Both the position numbers and the translations under genes were made by a program. The notes under the pieces were generated by a model. That model saw nothing but the letters and a program-made list of their open reading frames with translations. It searched no databases and was not told where the DNA came from. A DNA stretch of 64,000 bases from Cephalotrichum gorgonifer (taxonomy: Eukaryota; Ascomycota; Sordariomycetes; Microascales; Microascaceae), in NCBI GenBank assembly GCA_900312665.1, contig ONZQ02000002.1, forward strand, positions 2,815,863 through 2,879,862. The letters are read 5' to 3'. The number at the start of each line of letters is the position of its first letter. The stretch's first letter is position 1. Positions 1 through 10,857 of the stretch are shown here, one piece after another.

Positions 1-63
1 CACTATGCGGTGACACCGCCGACATTCGTTAATTTACCTAATTCACTCCCCCCCTCATCCTCG

Positions 64-2259
64 ATGAGGACTTCACTCTTTACCAATGTAGCTGTCTTCG
101 CAGCCACGGCGGTGGCGCAACTGCGCCTCCCCGTTGCGCACCGGCCCGTCAGCTCATCATCCCTGGACCGCCGCGAGTTGGGTGCCGGGTTCAAAGGCGC
201 GGACATGAAGTATTCGGTCGATGTCTCAATCGGTACGCCGCCGCAGGAGCTGTCGCTCGCTCTCTCGATGGGAGGGGATTATTCCTGGGTCCCAACCATC
301 GACAACTGCGACTCCTTCGGTTCGACCGCCTGCCCTGGGGGATCGTGTGAGTTACAATTGCCCTCCTGGAGTATAGATGGGATGGGAACCGGTGACGTTG
401 ATATTTAGGGACCGGCGCTAACACCGCAATCTTCGTGGCACGCAGTTAATTCTTCCGCGTCGTCGTCATATTTCGAGTCCGAATTCAGTACCAGTTTCTC
501 CCTCAGCTATACCGACGGCAGCTTCATGTCCGGCCCCACGTTCCAAGACACCCTCCGAATGGGTGATGTCAAGCTGACGAACATGACTATCGGTCTCGGC
601 GATTATGGCAACATGAAACAGGGCGACCTCGCTATCGGAACATCAACGATGGGGGACTTGACCTTCACCGAACTCCTCGTGGAGCAGAGTATCACCACAT
701 CGCGAGGATTCAGCTTCTGGCTCGACAACAGCGAGGCATCGTCTGGGAACATCCTCTTCGGCGCCGTCGACACCTCCGCCTTCGAAGGTACCCTACAACG
801 CATCGCCGCTAGCACCAAGAGTTCGGGGTACTACGGCCTAGCCCTCGACCTCACGATCCTCAACTTCACCCATCCCAACGGTGGGGAACCGGAGGTTATT
901 GCGACGGAGTACGATCTGCCGGTGCTACTCATGCAGCCCGAAAATATGATCACGAACTTCCCCCTCCCGATCGCGAAGAAGGTCTGGGCCCTCGCGGGCG
1001 CGACGTACGACTCCCTCACCTCGGCCGCGACAATCCCGTGCTCCGGCGGAAAGAGCTCCGCGTCGGACCTCGTCCTCGGGCTGGGCTCCACGGGCGCTGT
1101 CACTGTGAAGATTCCCTTCGACGATCTCATCATCCCGCAGTCTCTGGCGCCTTGGGGGTCACGATCTAGCAACGCCACCGAAGGAGAGGGGACTTGTATG
1201 TTTGCGATTCAGAACATTCCTGATTCAAGCCAGACACCCGGCTTTGAGGACGCCTTGGGACCGTGGTCGCTCGGGGGCTTCATGCTCCGGAATACATACA
1301 CCGCCTTCGACCTGGTGAACGAGGAAGTCGCTTTCGCCCCCGTGGTCCTTACGAGCGCGGCGAGTGACTCAGGGAACATCGTTCCCTTCTCGAGCTACGG
1401 GGCCCAGATCCCCCACTCTGAGGACGTCGAGCCCAATTCCAACTGCTACTCGTCTTACAGCTGCAATGGAGACGCGTCCCGCCGTTATGGCGGAGACCGC
1501 GGGTCCTCGGCCCCAGTGCTCTTCATTGTTGTCATCATTATCATCGTACTAGTCGTCGTCGGCATCATTGTTCTCTGCGTGTTCTTCCTCTGGTTCAAGG
1601 GCTGCTGCTGCTTCAAGGGGAAGAGGGAGGCGAGGAAGAAGCGCAAGGCGGAGATCGCCATGGCGAAGGCCTTGGCCACGGCCGGTGGGCCCGCTTCAGA
1701 GAAGGTTGTGTATGGCGGGACCCTCCCGCCAGTGTTGCCGCCACAGCAGGCATACGCGCCACAGATGTCGGGGGCGTACGCGCCGCAGATGTCACAGGTG
1801 TACACGCCGCAGATGGCACAGGCGTACACCCCCGCTGGACCGATTCCCCAGCTCCCGGCGGTCCACGGCGGGATCCCCCCTCCGGACGGGAGTGCGCCGG
1901 CAGTCCCTGCTTCCGGCCCTCCAGCTAGCCCTCCTGCCAATCCCCTGGAGGTTCCCGGCGCCGGCTTCTCACTCGTTTCTTCGGATACTCGTTCGGTGGA
2001 ACCTTCAGTATCACCGGTCTCCGAAGTGGGGGGAACCGCACCTCCGTCTGTCGCAGACATCTCCAGAGTGGCCAGCCCTTCTGTTGACACACCCGTGATC
2101 CCCGCAGCCGTTCCCTCCGCTAGTTCTTCCGCGGTACCTTCGGAGTTACCGCCCGCTCCAGCGGAGGCGCCGCCACCTCCTCCCGAAGCTACGCCATCCA
2201 GTAGTAACGAGACGGAAAGACCTGGCCCCTCGGGGACAACCCCCTCCAAAGCCAACTGA
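64..2259 (+). CDS. Membrane-anchored aspartic-protease-like protein lacking catalytic motifs
   Basis: Model join(64..346, 446..2259), 698 aa. The intron has donor GTGAGT, branch GCTAAC and acceptor GCAG; it removes the in-frame TAG at 406-408. Start ATG 64 is chosen because a hydrophobic signal peptide follows directly (residues 1-19). The body reads as a pepsin-like A1 fold of the yapsin/OPSB kind: SIGTPPQ at about 55-61 and YTDGS after the splice. The first catalytic DTG is replaced by SMG near residue 68, and the second DSGT position reads MQPE near 257, so proteolytic activity is unlikely. One strong transmembrane segment lies at about 450-478, followed by a Cys/Lys-rich juxtamembrane stretch and a long Pro/Ser-rich cytosolic tail with repeated APQMS/TPQMA units. 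The family is usually wall- or membrane-attached protease; here I infer a binding or sensor role. Fold assignment is fairly sure, function is not. Confidence 0.85.
347..445 (+). other. Intron 1 of the aspartic-protease-like gene
   Basis: A 99-nt intron with GTGAGT donor at 347, GCTAAC near 417-422 and CACGCAG acceptor. Its length is a multiple of three, so the frame is the same on both sides, but it carries an in-frame TAG. Splicing joins GGS to FNSSASSS, which matches the usual yapsin-type spacing. Confidence 0.85.
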
Positions 2260-2571
2260 GCCTTCACATTTTGCATTTCATGCTATTGCTACCCACACCC
2301 ACCAAGCACTTATGAGACAATCCGTTCAACGCGATACCCCATGTTTCGAGCATCATACTCTTAGACTCTAATGCAATCGTACATAATTCACGCACTTTTC
2401 TACCATCATGATATGGGACTTCATGTCCCGAGTCCTTACTTCGTCCTACGCTTTCCGTCAACTCGACCTGAGAGCTATGTGAGGAGTATGTTGAGTCCGC
2501 TGTCGCTGTAAAATCAAAGGCTAGTAGTATACACAGGGCGAATCCCAGACCTACGAAGCCTCAATCTTCGT
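2260..2571. other. Convergent intergenic region
   Basis: About 310 bp between the stop codons of two convergent genes. I see no coding potential or structured element; it must hold both 3' ends. Confidence 0.6.
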
Positions 2572-3554
2572 CTAGTCCTTTCCGCCCACCTCCAGACCCT
2601 CCATCGCCTTCTTCACCCCACTAAATGGACAGCCGCTCCCCGCCTCCTCCATCTCTTCCGAATCCAGAATCTTCTTCCCGTGGAGATATCCCTCCTTCTC
2701 GATAACGACCTCCGTTTCCTCCCTGATAAACTCCGCGCCGTCCCGGACATGCCATTTTGCCATGAGATCGTTCTGTATCCAGATCACCTTCCCTATGGCC
2801 TTGACGATGGCGACCTTGCGCTGTAGGTGTAGGCGGGGATGGGAGAGGATGGCCTCAGTGAGAATATCTTGGATGAAGGAGAGGCAGGCGCCTAAGTGGA
2901 TGTACTCCACATGGAGTGGGTGCGCGCGGCCCAGGCCGACATGCATCATCCTGTCTCGACGTTAGCCCATGTGGTCTTGACATAACATAGCCTTAAAAGT
3001 CACTTGTAGATTGGTGTACAGTCTCCTGAGTTCTTACCCTACTTTGTCCAGATACTCCCAAAACTCCATCTTGGAAGGATCCGCGCAGAGTTTATTGAGG
3101 TACGCCCGCATGAACATCTTCCTATGAAGGATCTGCGGACTCGACTCGTCGGGCTGTTCATCCACTGGGCCCTCGAAGCTCGTACTCCGGGTCGTAAATG
3201 CTCTCGCGGTGATATCGTACTGCAGGAGCTTCTTGTACACAATGTTCACAACGGCCGGGATGAGCGCCTTGATGTATTTCGACCCTGATATCAGTGCTTC
3301 GATATCATCTGTCCGAGTAGCGACATGTTAGCGACGCAATGGAGAAAAACCACCCAAGTGTTTAGGTTAAGACCAGGGTGGAGGATGGGATGCAACTAAC
3401 TGCTGCTGAAATCGAGAAAGCTGTGGAGATATTTTATCCTCGCCTCGAGGCTCGTGTATAAGTCTTCGCGACTGACGTGGGTTACGAGACGGCCCTTGGG
3501 GATCACCATCTTCGGGAGCGGCGTTTCGCCACTATTTACCGGGCTTGTGCTCAT
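2572..3554 (-). CDS. Protoglobin (globin-sensor-domain protein)
   Basis: Model complement(join(2572..2950, 3038..3308, 3401..3554)), 267 aa, two introns of 87 and 92 nt with CTAAC branch points. The protein starts MSTSPVNSG and then reads SREDLYTSLEARIKYLHSF, followed by SNDIEALISGSKYIKALIP, which is the fungal protoglobin pattern (globin-coupled-sensor globin domain). The segment DKVGMMHVGLGRAHPLHV carries the His residues expected around the haem-proximal position, and IQDIL...KAIGKVIWIQNDLM is the C-terminal helix. The last ~40 residues are a charged, probably disordered tail. Protoglobins bind O2, CO or NO through haem; the physiological role in fungi is not established. No sensor or output domain is fused to it. 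Stop is TAG at 2572-2574. Family call is confident. Confidence 0.88.
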
Positions 3555-4309
3555 CTTTCCGAAAGCGAGTGCAATTTCGAGGTGAGGGCGTGTGTAAGTG
3601 GTTGTTGATGAAAGTGTGATAGGTCACAATATGTTGCGCGAGATGATGCAATATATTTGAGCATTTGCTTCCTCGCAGCTCAGGGTTCTGCGAGTATATA
3701 AATCAATTTATTTCCCTCTACGTCATTCCCCCACCCATGCGTCTGTCTTCTTTGTTCCTTTCCGGCGTTTATCGTGAACATGAGGTGGTCGACGACATGG
3801 GCCGATTTTCTGGGGCCATGGCGTGGTCATCCTGACCTGCGCCATACCCGTACCGGCTCCTTCCGACCGCCTGTCCCGCTTCCCGGTTAGCGGGGCGTGT
3901 GCCTGGAAAGCCAGGAATGGAAGCGGCCTGATTGGCTGTCCACCAGGAGCCACCAGTTCCTTCACACCACCATAGGCCAGCTGGCCCCACTTTATTCTGC
4001 TCGCCCTAAAATTTACAAGTTTTACAGCCATCTCCGTTAAAGGTAAGCCCCAAATATTCCACTATTGCTCGTACGAGTAGTTAAATCTTTAGCCCAACAC
4101 TATTTACAAAGCACTTTGTACTCGTCAATCCATGCCTAGACTGTGCCCTTTACATCGTAAGTCTAGCAGTCCCAGAAGTTTATCTCTGGATGGAGTGGTC
4201 CCCTGGCCATGGGCTAGAGTCTAGCCTGTCGTCACAACACGGACGGAGTTACCCTCGCGATACCACCGTGGGTTGTCCCTCAAAATGAGAAAGAAAAAAA
4301 AAAAGCTAA
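3555..4309. other. Intergenic, upstream of protoglobin
   Basis: About 750 bp holding the protoglobin promoter side and the 3' flank of tRNA-Glu. A run of A at about 4290-4304 (+ strand) is the T-run Pol III terminator of the tRNA on the minus strand. Open frames here overlap on several strands and show no family signal. Confidence 0.5.
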
Positions 4310-4381
4310 CTCCCACACAGGGAATCGAACCCCGGTCTCTGCCGTGAGAGGGCAGTATGATAACCCCTACACTATATGGGA
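4310..4381 (-). tRNA. tRNA-Glu (CTC)
   Basis: On the minus strand the 72-nt sequence folds as a cloverleaf. The acceptor stem is TCCCATA/TGTGGGA with discriminator G; the anticodon stem-loop is CTGCC-CTCTCAC-GGCAG, giving anticodon CTC; the T-arm is GGGGTTCGATTCCC. The D-arm start TAGTGTAGGGGTTATCA is typical of eukaryotic tRNA-Glu. No intron. A T-rich Pol III terminator follows within about 6-20 nt. Confidence 0.95.
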
Positions 4382-5577
4382 TGTGCTTATGGTAACGACA
4401 CACTAAGCAGGTCCTAAGTAGCAACAGCGGCGTAATACTTCCCTGCCACTAACCACCATATCTTCTTCATACAACACCATAGATTCTTGGTTCAAGATGG
4501 GTCCGGCGAAACATACCCAGTCGGATTCCACTCATCGTATCGAGCACGACTCTTGTTGCAGGTTATGCACCCACTGACAGGAGAAATACGTTCTGGGGGT
4601 GGCTTTTTCCAACCCCATCTCCATGTCTTATTTTCTGGAGGGATAAGAAAGGAACAGTGGCGTTGAGAGCGGGAACCCGCCCGTATTTGTCTCTCTCTTG
4701 TAGGTGAAACGGCGTACAAGAGGATCCGTCAGGCTTTAATCGAATGAGACTAAGGTCACGCCCATCACATTCTCGTCGTCTTAGTTTATCACGAGATAGA
4801 GCAGAGAAAGCGCGATAGAATATATGCGTGATGCATGCGCCGAGGACACCCATAGAATCCCTAATGGGACTTCCCACTTCAGAAAGATCGAGAGACGAAG
4901 CTGAAGTTGCTGCCCCTCGGCCCCTGGCCCTGTGCGATTCTCCTCTAGGCACCGGGCACGAGACATCTAGCAAGAACGACACGGCGTTCCGACCCAACCT
5001 AACGGGGGTCCATCACTATCGCTAAGATATATTGTTGGTGGTCTTTCTTAGAAGGAAATTAAGCCTCTCATCGTAAATACGAAGCGCCCTTCCCAGTGCA
5101 CCGGTCTGTTGAGCATCCAACCGAGTCCCCACATCCCGGCCTCCTCGCCATATGCCATTGCCTACGATACATGTATCGTGTTCCAAATGACATCATGCGA
5201 TTCGAGGTAGCCTAGCCTACCTTTCGTCAAAGCACTCTGTCCTGTTTAAGGCCGTCTCGCACTCGTATCTCTTCCGGGAAAGCTTGGTTGTCCAATTGGC
5301 GCTGGCGTCTAGCGTCTCTGAGAGCCAAGCCTTGCATCATCATGCACTGACCAATGATATAGAAACGGCGACGACTCCTCTCCCACGAGTTAGGGCGTCC
5401 CCGCAGTTGACCTCTCTTGTTCCAGCTCCCTGTCTTTGTGTACAGTAGCCTCTCCCATCGCACGGCCGTATTCTATTTCGTAAATTTATTCTACGCAGCA
5501 TCGCCCAGATTAACGTCCTATCCCAGACAACGCTGCTTATTGTACACCTCAGGGTTTACGCCTCGCCACTACCAATA
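4382..5577. other. Intergenic, no supported gene
   Basis: About 1.2 kb between tRNA-Glu and the VOC-family gene. The longest open frame is on the minus strand (4563-4997); it matches no family I know, overlaps other frames and has no clear splice partners, so I do not call it. Confidence 0.5.
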
Positions 5578-5985
5578 ATGCCTGAACACCACCAAATCCT
5601 CGGTCACATCTCTATCGGCGTCCGAAGCATCGCCCAGGGTAAATCCTTCTACACCGCCGTCCTAGCCCCACTCGGGCTGCACCTGGTCTACGAGAGTCCA
5701 CCAGGCCACTCTGTCGCGACCCTCGGCTACGGTCCGGACACCAGCCACGAAGTCGTTAATATTTTCGAATACGGCGACGCGGCCTCGCCGCCCGGGAGGG
5801 GGAGTCACGTGGCCTTCAACGCACCGAGCCGGGAGGCCGTCGAGGAGTTTCACACCGCGGGCGTGGAGAGCGGGGGCGCAAGCAATGGTTTGCCCGGGCT
5901 GAGGGAGAACTACGGGCCGACTTATTTCGCGGCTTTTCTTGTTGATCCGGATGGATGGCGGTTGGAAGCTGTTTGTAAGCTCTAG
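5578..5985 (+). CDS. Small VOC-superfamily (glyoxalase/bleomycin-resistance-like) protein
   Basis: Single-exon, 135 aa, ATG 5578 to TAG. One vicinal-oxygen-chelate domain fills the protein: LGHISIGVRSI at the N-terminus, the SFYTAVLAPLGL helix motif, then SHVAFNAPSREAVEEFH and the C-terminal strand DPDGWRLEAV. The conserved H of HISIGV, H of SHVAF and E of RLEAV fit the usual metal-ligand places. Members act as glyoxalases, dioxygenases, isomerases or drug-binding proteins; nothing here sets the substrate. Both flanks are long non-coding stretches, so context does not help. No signal peptide, so probably cytosolic. Family call is sure, activity open. Confidence 0.88.
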   Translation: MPEHHQILGHISIGVRSIAQGKSFYTAVLAPLGLHLVYESPPGHSVATLGYGPDTSHEVVNIFEYGDAASPPGRGSHVAFNAPSREAVEEFHTAGVESGGASNGLPGLRENYGPTYFAAFLVDPDGWRLEAVCKL

Positions 5986-7935
5986 ATGTCTTTGGGAGCA
6001 AGGGGCTTTTCGTTTGCGCCGTCGTGGCCCTCGTCACCGACTTACTACAGACCAAAATTGGAAATATATTGTCGATACGATTCGTCGATACGTCAAGACA
6101 GCTTTAGTAACGGTAGCATATAAATCCAGATTTACGGTTCAGTAGTATGCCTAAGGACGAGTAGCTCTCTCAATCGGGGGTCTCGAGCTGTATCACGAGA
6201 CGTGGCGCGACGCTCTCGATGGCTTCACAACTGATGGACTTATACGGGTATGACAGAGGATCCGCGTGTGTAGTAGTTGCAACGAAGCGCCGGCCAAGTA
6301 ACTTAACTTCTACAGCATTCCTTTCAATTATTACCGAAAAAAGTGGGGCTTGGTCACGAGCCGCGACCAGCACACCAAGTCCAGCGGCAATGTTTGATAC
6401 CGGCCCCGAGATCCGAGATGCCATCTACAAAACTTATAACCCCAGGTTCCGGAACACACATGTAGGGTTAGACTCCCTTTCCACCACCCAAAATTTGAAT
6501 TGAGCGCTTTGAACTCCGTGTATGAAAAAGTATCGCAGCTGGGCGTTGACCTTCACCACCAATATAGGACCTGAGACCGCGGCGTGGTATTCCCCCATAA
6601 CCTCGCGCAAAGTTGAGATTTACGATATTGATGTGAACGTTAGTCTCAGATCGGAACAAGTTTCTTCGACTTCGTGCTCGTATTCGCTGCCCCGGATAAA
6701 GGAGAGTGGCCCCATCCCGCTTCCGACGGACATCCGGTGCGCCCTCCCTTCGATCTCTCTAAGCCTGGGGGGACGTCTCGTTGAATCCTTAATTATTGCA
6801 CCCTGGTAACCATGCGAGGGTGCCGAAACATTATTCCGTAGACAAGGCACGCGGGGTGGCCTCCTAGCCTTTCCGCCAATGCAAGTGGTATCAACCTTTT
6901 GCTGTAAGCTGACGGCCGGCAACCCGGCGCCCGCGGTCTAGGAACTCATCTACTAATAAACTAATGATATTTCCCCTATCATGGGACACATTTCTCCCTA
7001 TCACCGCATTGTGCATACTTCCCCAAAGAAATTCCCTGTCCTAAGTCTATTTTTAAACCTACTCAAGCAAACCTCCCGAGCCGTGCATGCGAACGGGCTG
7101 GTGCGTCATATGCCCCTGCATCGTTGCTCCCGTGAAGGCGAGGAGCTCCCGTTCTGGGACGGACTCCGTGGTGGTCCAGTTTCCTAAACTAAGAATACGA
7201 ATGGTATATATATTACATTGCCGATGGATACTGCTGGCTGAATTGGTAAACTCGCCCGTATAGTACTCATAAATATCGTGCCGTCCTTGAATTAACCATC
7301 ACCGGCTTTTAGCATAGCTTTTTTAACCGATCGCCATGCCTCGGCTCAATCTTCACCCGCATCCCGCTTTCGACAAAGTGCCCCTCGCCGCATCTTTTTA
7401 CCTGACTTCTATGCAAAATAGTATGATGCCGGGGTGATGAAAGCTCCCTGCTTACCCATCTCTCGGATCTGGGATTCTCGTACTTGCCTACGATTTTTCG
7501 CTTTTGCTTCCCTAGCATCCGTTATTTGGGTGTGCAGCCATTATCCGGTACCATGGCTACCTGGTATTTACGGTTCGAGAGGGTTTTTCTCATGCCGGAA
7601 TCACCGCATTCATATTTGATATCCGGCGCGACGGAATAACGAGCCGCAGTATCTATTGCGACGTTGTGCCAAGCGCGCAGAGTCTATGGGCACCAGTCTT
7701 GTCCTCCTTGTTGCCTCCAGGCATATTACCTCGTTAATATCTCCCCTTGCCCTGCATATTTTCCCCTCATACCCCTCCCCAATCTGAAGCTTGTACTTTC
7801 ATTTCTTGTACTGCCATTCTCAAAGACTTACGAGTGTTCGCGTAGTCTGTTTATTTCCAACTACCAACAATCACCCTTCAACCCCCCAATAAGCTGGTCT
7901 TCTTCCGATCCTATTCCTCACGCAAGCCCTTCGTC
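5986..7935. other. Intergenic, no supported gene
   Basis: About 1.95 kb. Open frames are all under 101 codons, overlap on both strands and show no recognisable motif. A pyrimidine-rich stretch (7740-7930) directly precedes the next start codon and is probably its 5' leader. Confidence 0.5.
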
Positions 7936-8916
7936 ATGCGGTCTACAAGCCTTCTCCTGACCATCGGAGCGGCACTGGCCCCGGTGTATGCCCAGGGCCG
8001 GACCGTGACCACCATAATTACCTCGATCCGCACCGTCACCCAGACACTTGCGACTGGGACAACGACCATCATTGTACAAGCACCTCAGCCTACTCCTGAA
8101 ACGAAGACCATCCTGCAGACAATCACTGCCGTGTCCACAACGACTGAAGAAGACGTAAGATACGTAACTCGGAGCAACTCCTGCGAGCCGTCGACCGTCC
8201 AAATCACGCACGTCTCGACGGCTCCTCCTGAAACCACCACTATCACGGAGGGAGGAGGTCTCGTTTCCACGAGCACAGAAACCGAATATATCACAATCAC
8301 AGAGGGAGGAGGTCTCGTGTCTACGAGCACAGAGACCCAGTTCATCACCGTTACAGAGGATGGCAGGGGCGAGGGCTCTGGCAGGACTGACTGCGTATCC
8401 ACGACGGTCTCGACTAGGACGAGCTACGTCCGGACCACAGTAACAGCTCTGCCTTCTGAAGGATGCGGACTTGTTTCTACCGAAACAACAACGGTGACGG
8501 AAGGAGGAGGCCTCGTCTCAACATCGACCGAGACGATTACGGTCACTCCTGAGCCTTCCACCGAGACTCGCACCGTGACGGAGGGAGGAGGTCTCGTCTC
8601 AACATCGACCGAGACGATTACAATTACTCCTGAACCTTCCACCGAGACTCGCACCGTGACAGAGGGAGGCCTGGTCTCAACGTCGACCCGGACCGTTACA
8701 CTTACCCCCGAGCCTTCTACCGAGACTCGCACCGTAACGGAAGGAGGCCTCGTCTCAACGTCAACCCAGACGGTTACAATTACTCCTCCGCCTTCCGTTT
8801 CCACAGAAACTCGGACCGTTACGCAAGTTTCTACGCAAACTTCAACCGTTACGGTCACAGGGGATGGACGTGGGATCACCTTCAACGCCAGGGCTACTCC
8901 TGTTGTAAAACGCTAG
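7936..8916 (+). CDS. Secreted Thr/Ser-rich tandem-repeat protein (adhesin-like)
   Basis: Single exon, 326 aa, ATG 7936 to TAG 8916. Residues 1-20 form a signal peptide ending in VYAQ. The rest is low-complexity and rich in T, S, V, E. The C-terminal half holds about four copies of a 26-27-residue unit of the form TVTEGG(G)LVSTSTxTITxTPEPSTETR, beginning near 8494; two related EGGGLVSTSTET units precede it near 8250-8330. Few Cys are present. I see no strong C-terminal hydrophobic GPI signal, so it is probably secreted or wall-associated rather than GPI-anchored. Such Thr-rich repeats are usually heavily O-mannosylated and occur in adhesins and wall proteins. No enzymatic domain is visible. 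Neighbours give no functional clue. Confidence 0.8.
   Translation: MRSTSLLLTIGAALAPVYAQGRTVTTIITSIRTVTQTLATGTTTIIVQAPQPTPETKTILQTITAVSTTTEEDVRYVTRSNSCEPSTVQITHVSTAPPETTTITEGGGLVSTSTETEYITITEGGGLVSTSTETQFITVTEDGRGEGSGRTDCVSTTVSTRTSYVRTTVTALPSEGCGLVSTETTTVTEGGGLVSTSTETITVTPEPSTETRTVTEGGGLVSTSTETITITPEPSTETRTVTEGGLVSTSTRTVTLTPEPSTETRTVTEGGLVSTSTQTVTITPPPSVSTETRTVTQVSTQTSTVTVTGDGRGITFNARATPVVKR
8494..8793 (+). repeat. In-frame tandem repeat, 78-81 bp period
   Basis: Roughly four head-to-tail copies of an 81-bp unit (78 bp where one Gly codon is lost) inside the Thr/Ser-rich gene. Nucleotide identity between copies is high enough to see by eye, for example GAGGCCTCGTCTCAAC recurring with few changes. 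Copy number is likely to vary between strains. Confidence 0.8.
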
Positions 8917-10626
8917 TGGCGCGGCGGAGAGATGAAAGAGCTGGCGGGGGTTTGGTGGGAGGGGATATCATTTTCTCTGGTGCGGAGGCATGCCTCGCCA
9001 CAAACACACTGTGGTTTTTCTTACTTACGTGTAACGTGTATCTAATTCTTTTCAAGATTCTAGGAGGGCGGCTATTGCGAGCCGAATAGTCTCGGGTAGT
9101 TGAATTATAACTGGTTTAGCTGTTATCATTACTACGTGCTTCTTATGTCCATTGCGGATTCAACACTCTCAGAGGCCACTAAATGCGTCCAGTGCGATCC
9201 TTCGTCTGATTCGTGTTTCGAAGTGTGTTATAAGAGGTATAAATGCGTCCACGGACTTACTCCTAACTTTTAGACGTCAACCATTCATAATAGGGCAGCA
9301 AGAGGAGGCACAGCTTCGAGCGTCAGGGACCCCATTGCATTAGTGTTTATCATGGATCATGACCAACACAGCATCGGTCGGATCAAAGAGAGGACATGAG
9401 GACTTGCGAAAGTTACATATTAAGGAACGAGGGCATTGTAACTTAATACATATCCAGCCCAGGGCCTTATAATGAGCTCCTTGACTTACTTACGAAGCAC
9501 TTAATCGGGTTCAACACAAAGAAATTGAATTTACAGAACCTACGTGTCTAGGTTAAAGAGTCATCGAACGAGTAGATCATCCCATGCAGGGTGAAGGGGG
9601 GGGAACCCACAGTGTACTTAGGTGAGATTGGCCCTACCACACCACTCCTATCTATTTTCACCACCATCACCTTCACACGGCTTCTCTCTTATTGCTAGCA
9701 CCTCAACATACGGCGCTGCTGACGAGCAGGAGTCCAGTCGTCCCGTCTCCTGCCAGCCCTCTGATGTCAACCCTTTTGCGTAGCGCAGATGGCCGCATAA
9801 CTTCGACCAGTTCTTCCCACCTCTGGCGGAGAATCTCTTCAGCATACTCTACTCTCGCTTCCAACGACGTTTCCTGACGACAGTGGTGTCATTGCAATTC
9901 TGGCACTGCCCGGTCTATAATGGGGATACTGACCCCAGCGACAACCGATCGAGCGATAATTACGACTATTTTCCGTTTCCAAGATAACCAAACGCGAATA
10001 CTTATCTATGCATCACAGGAAACAGAAAGGATTTCCACCGATCCGCTGCGATCGCCTTGACCTACTGTCGCTGTGGGCGATGCGGGTTGGGGACGACCTG
10101 GACTTCCTGTGTCCGTATAAGAACGTCACGCTCAAGGAGAAGGGGTATGAAATTTTCAGCTGGATACCAGGACAACCTCAAAAACAGGGTGTTGATGGGG
10201 ACGACGTTTACAAGAGGGAGAGGTCAGGGATATGACCCATTTGAATCAACGTCGACGCCGCCAGCCCAGCAACTAGAGAGCTGAGGTCGCACTACCTCAG
10301 CCACGCGGTCGTACACCTCATCCTTGACAGGATCCACATCCGCGTCGGGGGAGACAAGCCATGGAAATTTCCCAACCCTTTCACTATCGCCCAGTCGTCG
10401 GTCTTACCGGCCATTCATGCAGCCATACCCTGCTGAGGAGTGATCCCTCTCCAGTCGTGGCTCCAACCCCAGGTGCTCATCCTATGCCCAGTCTTGACCT
10501 CGACCCCACCCCGATGCTCCCAGGCTGATCGCTGACCCTGTTCCCTCCGCATCCGTTCCCGGCTCCGCGCCCCATATCTCATTGACTGTCTCTGGCCACC
10601 CCCAAACTCCACTTCCTGGACCTATC

Positions 10627-10857
10627 ATGCAGCCAGCCTCCCCACCCATGACTTTTGGCCTTGGTGATGATGTGCTGCAGGGTATGGTGACCGGGTTTAA
10701 CAAGCTCTGTGATAGCATACGGGAGGTGCGGTGGGCTTTCGCTAAGCTCTGGGATGGACGAATGGTAGAGATAGATGTTCTCTGTCAGCAGATTGCAAGC
10801 AGGGACGAGGAGATTGCAGAGTTGAAGAGAGACACCAAAAGGTCCAGGCCTACCTGA
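10627..10857 (+). pseudogene. Possible coding remnant with coiled-coil segment
   Basis: A 76-codon open frame from ATG 10627 to TGA. It begins Pro-rich (PASPPMTFGLGDDVLQG) and ends in a charged heptad-like segment (QQIASRDEEIAELKRD), a credible short coiled coil. The upstream DNA is Pro-rich in broken frames. This could be a fragment of a mobile-element or fungal hypothetical gene. I do not recognise a family; the call is tentative. Confidence 0.25.

Noticed and set aside
406..408. In-frame stop that would make the protease-like gene a pseudogene
   Set aside because: It lies inside a canonical 99-nt intron; the spliced product is continuous.
8424..8885. Long Val-rich minus-strand frame
   Set aside because: It is the antisense shadow of the Thr-rich repeat gene, with no start context of its own.
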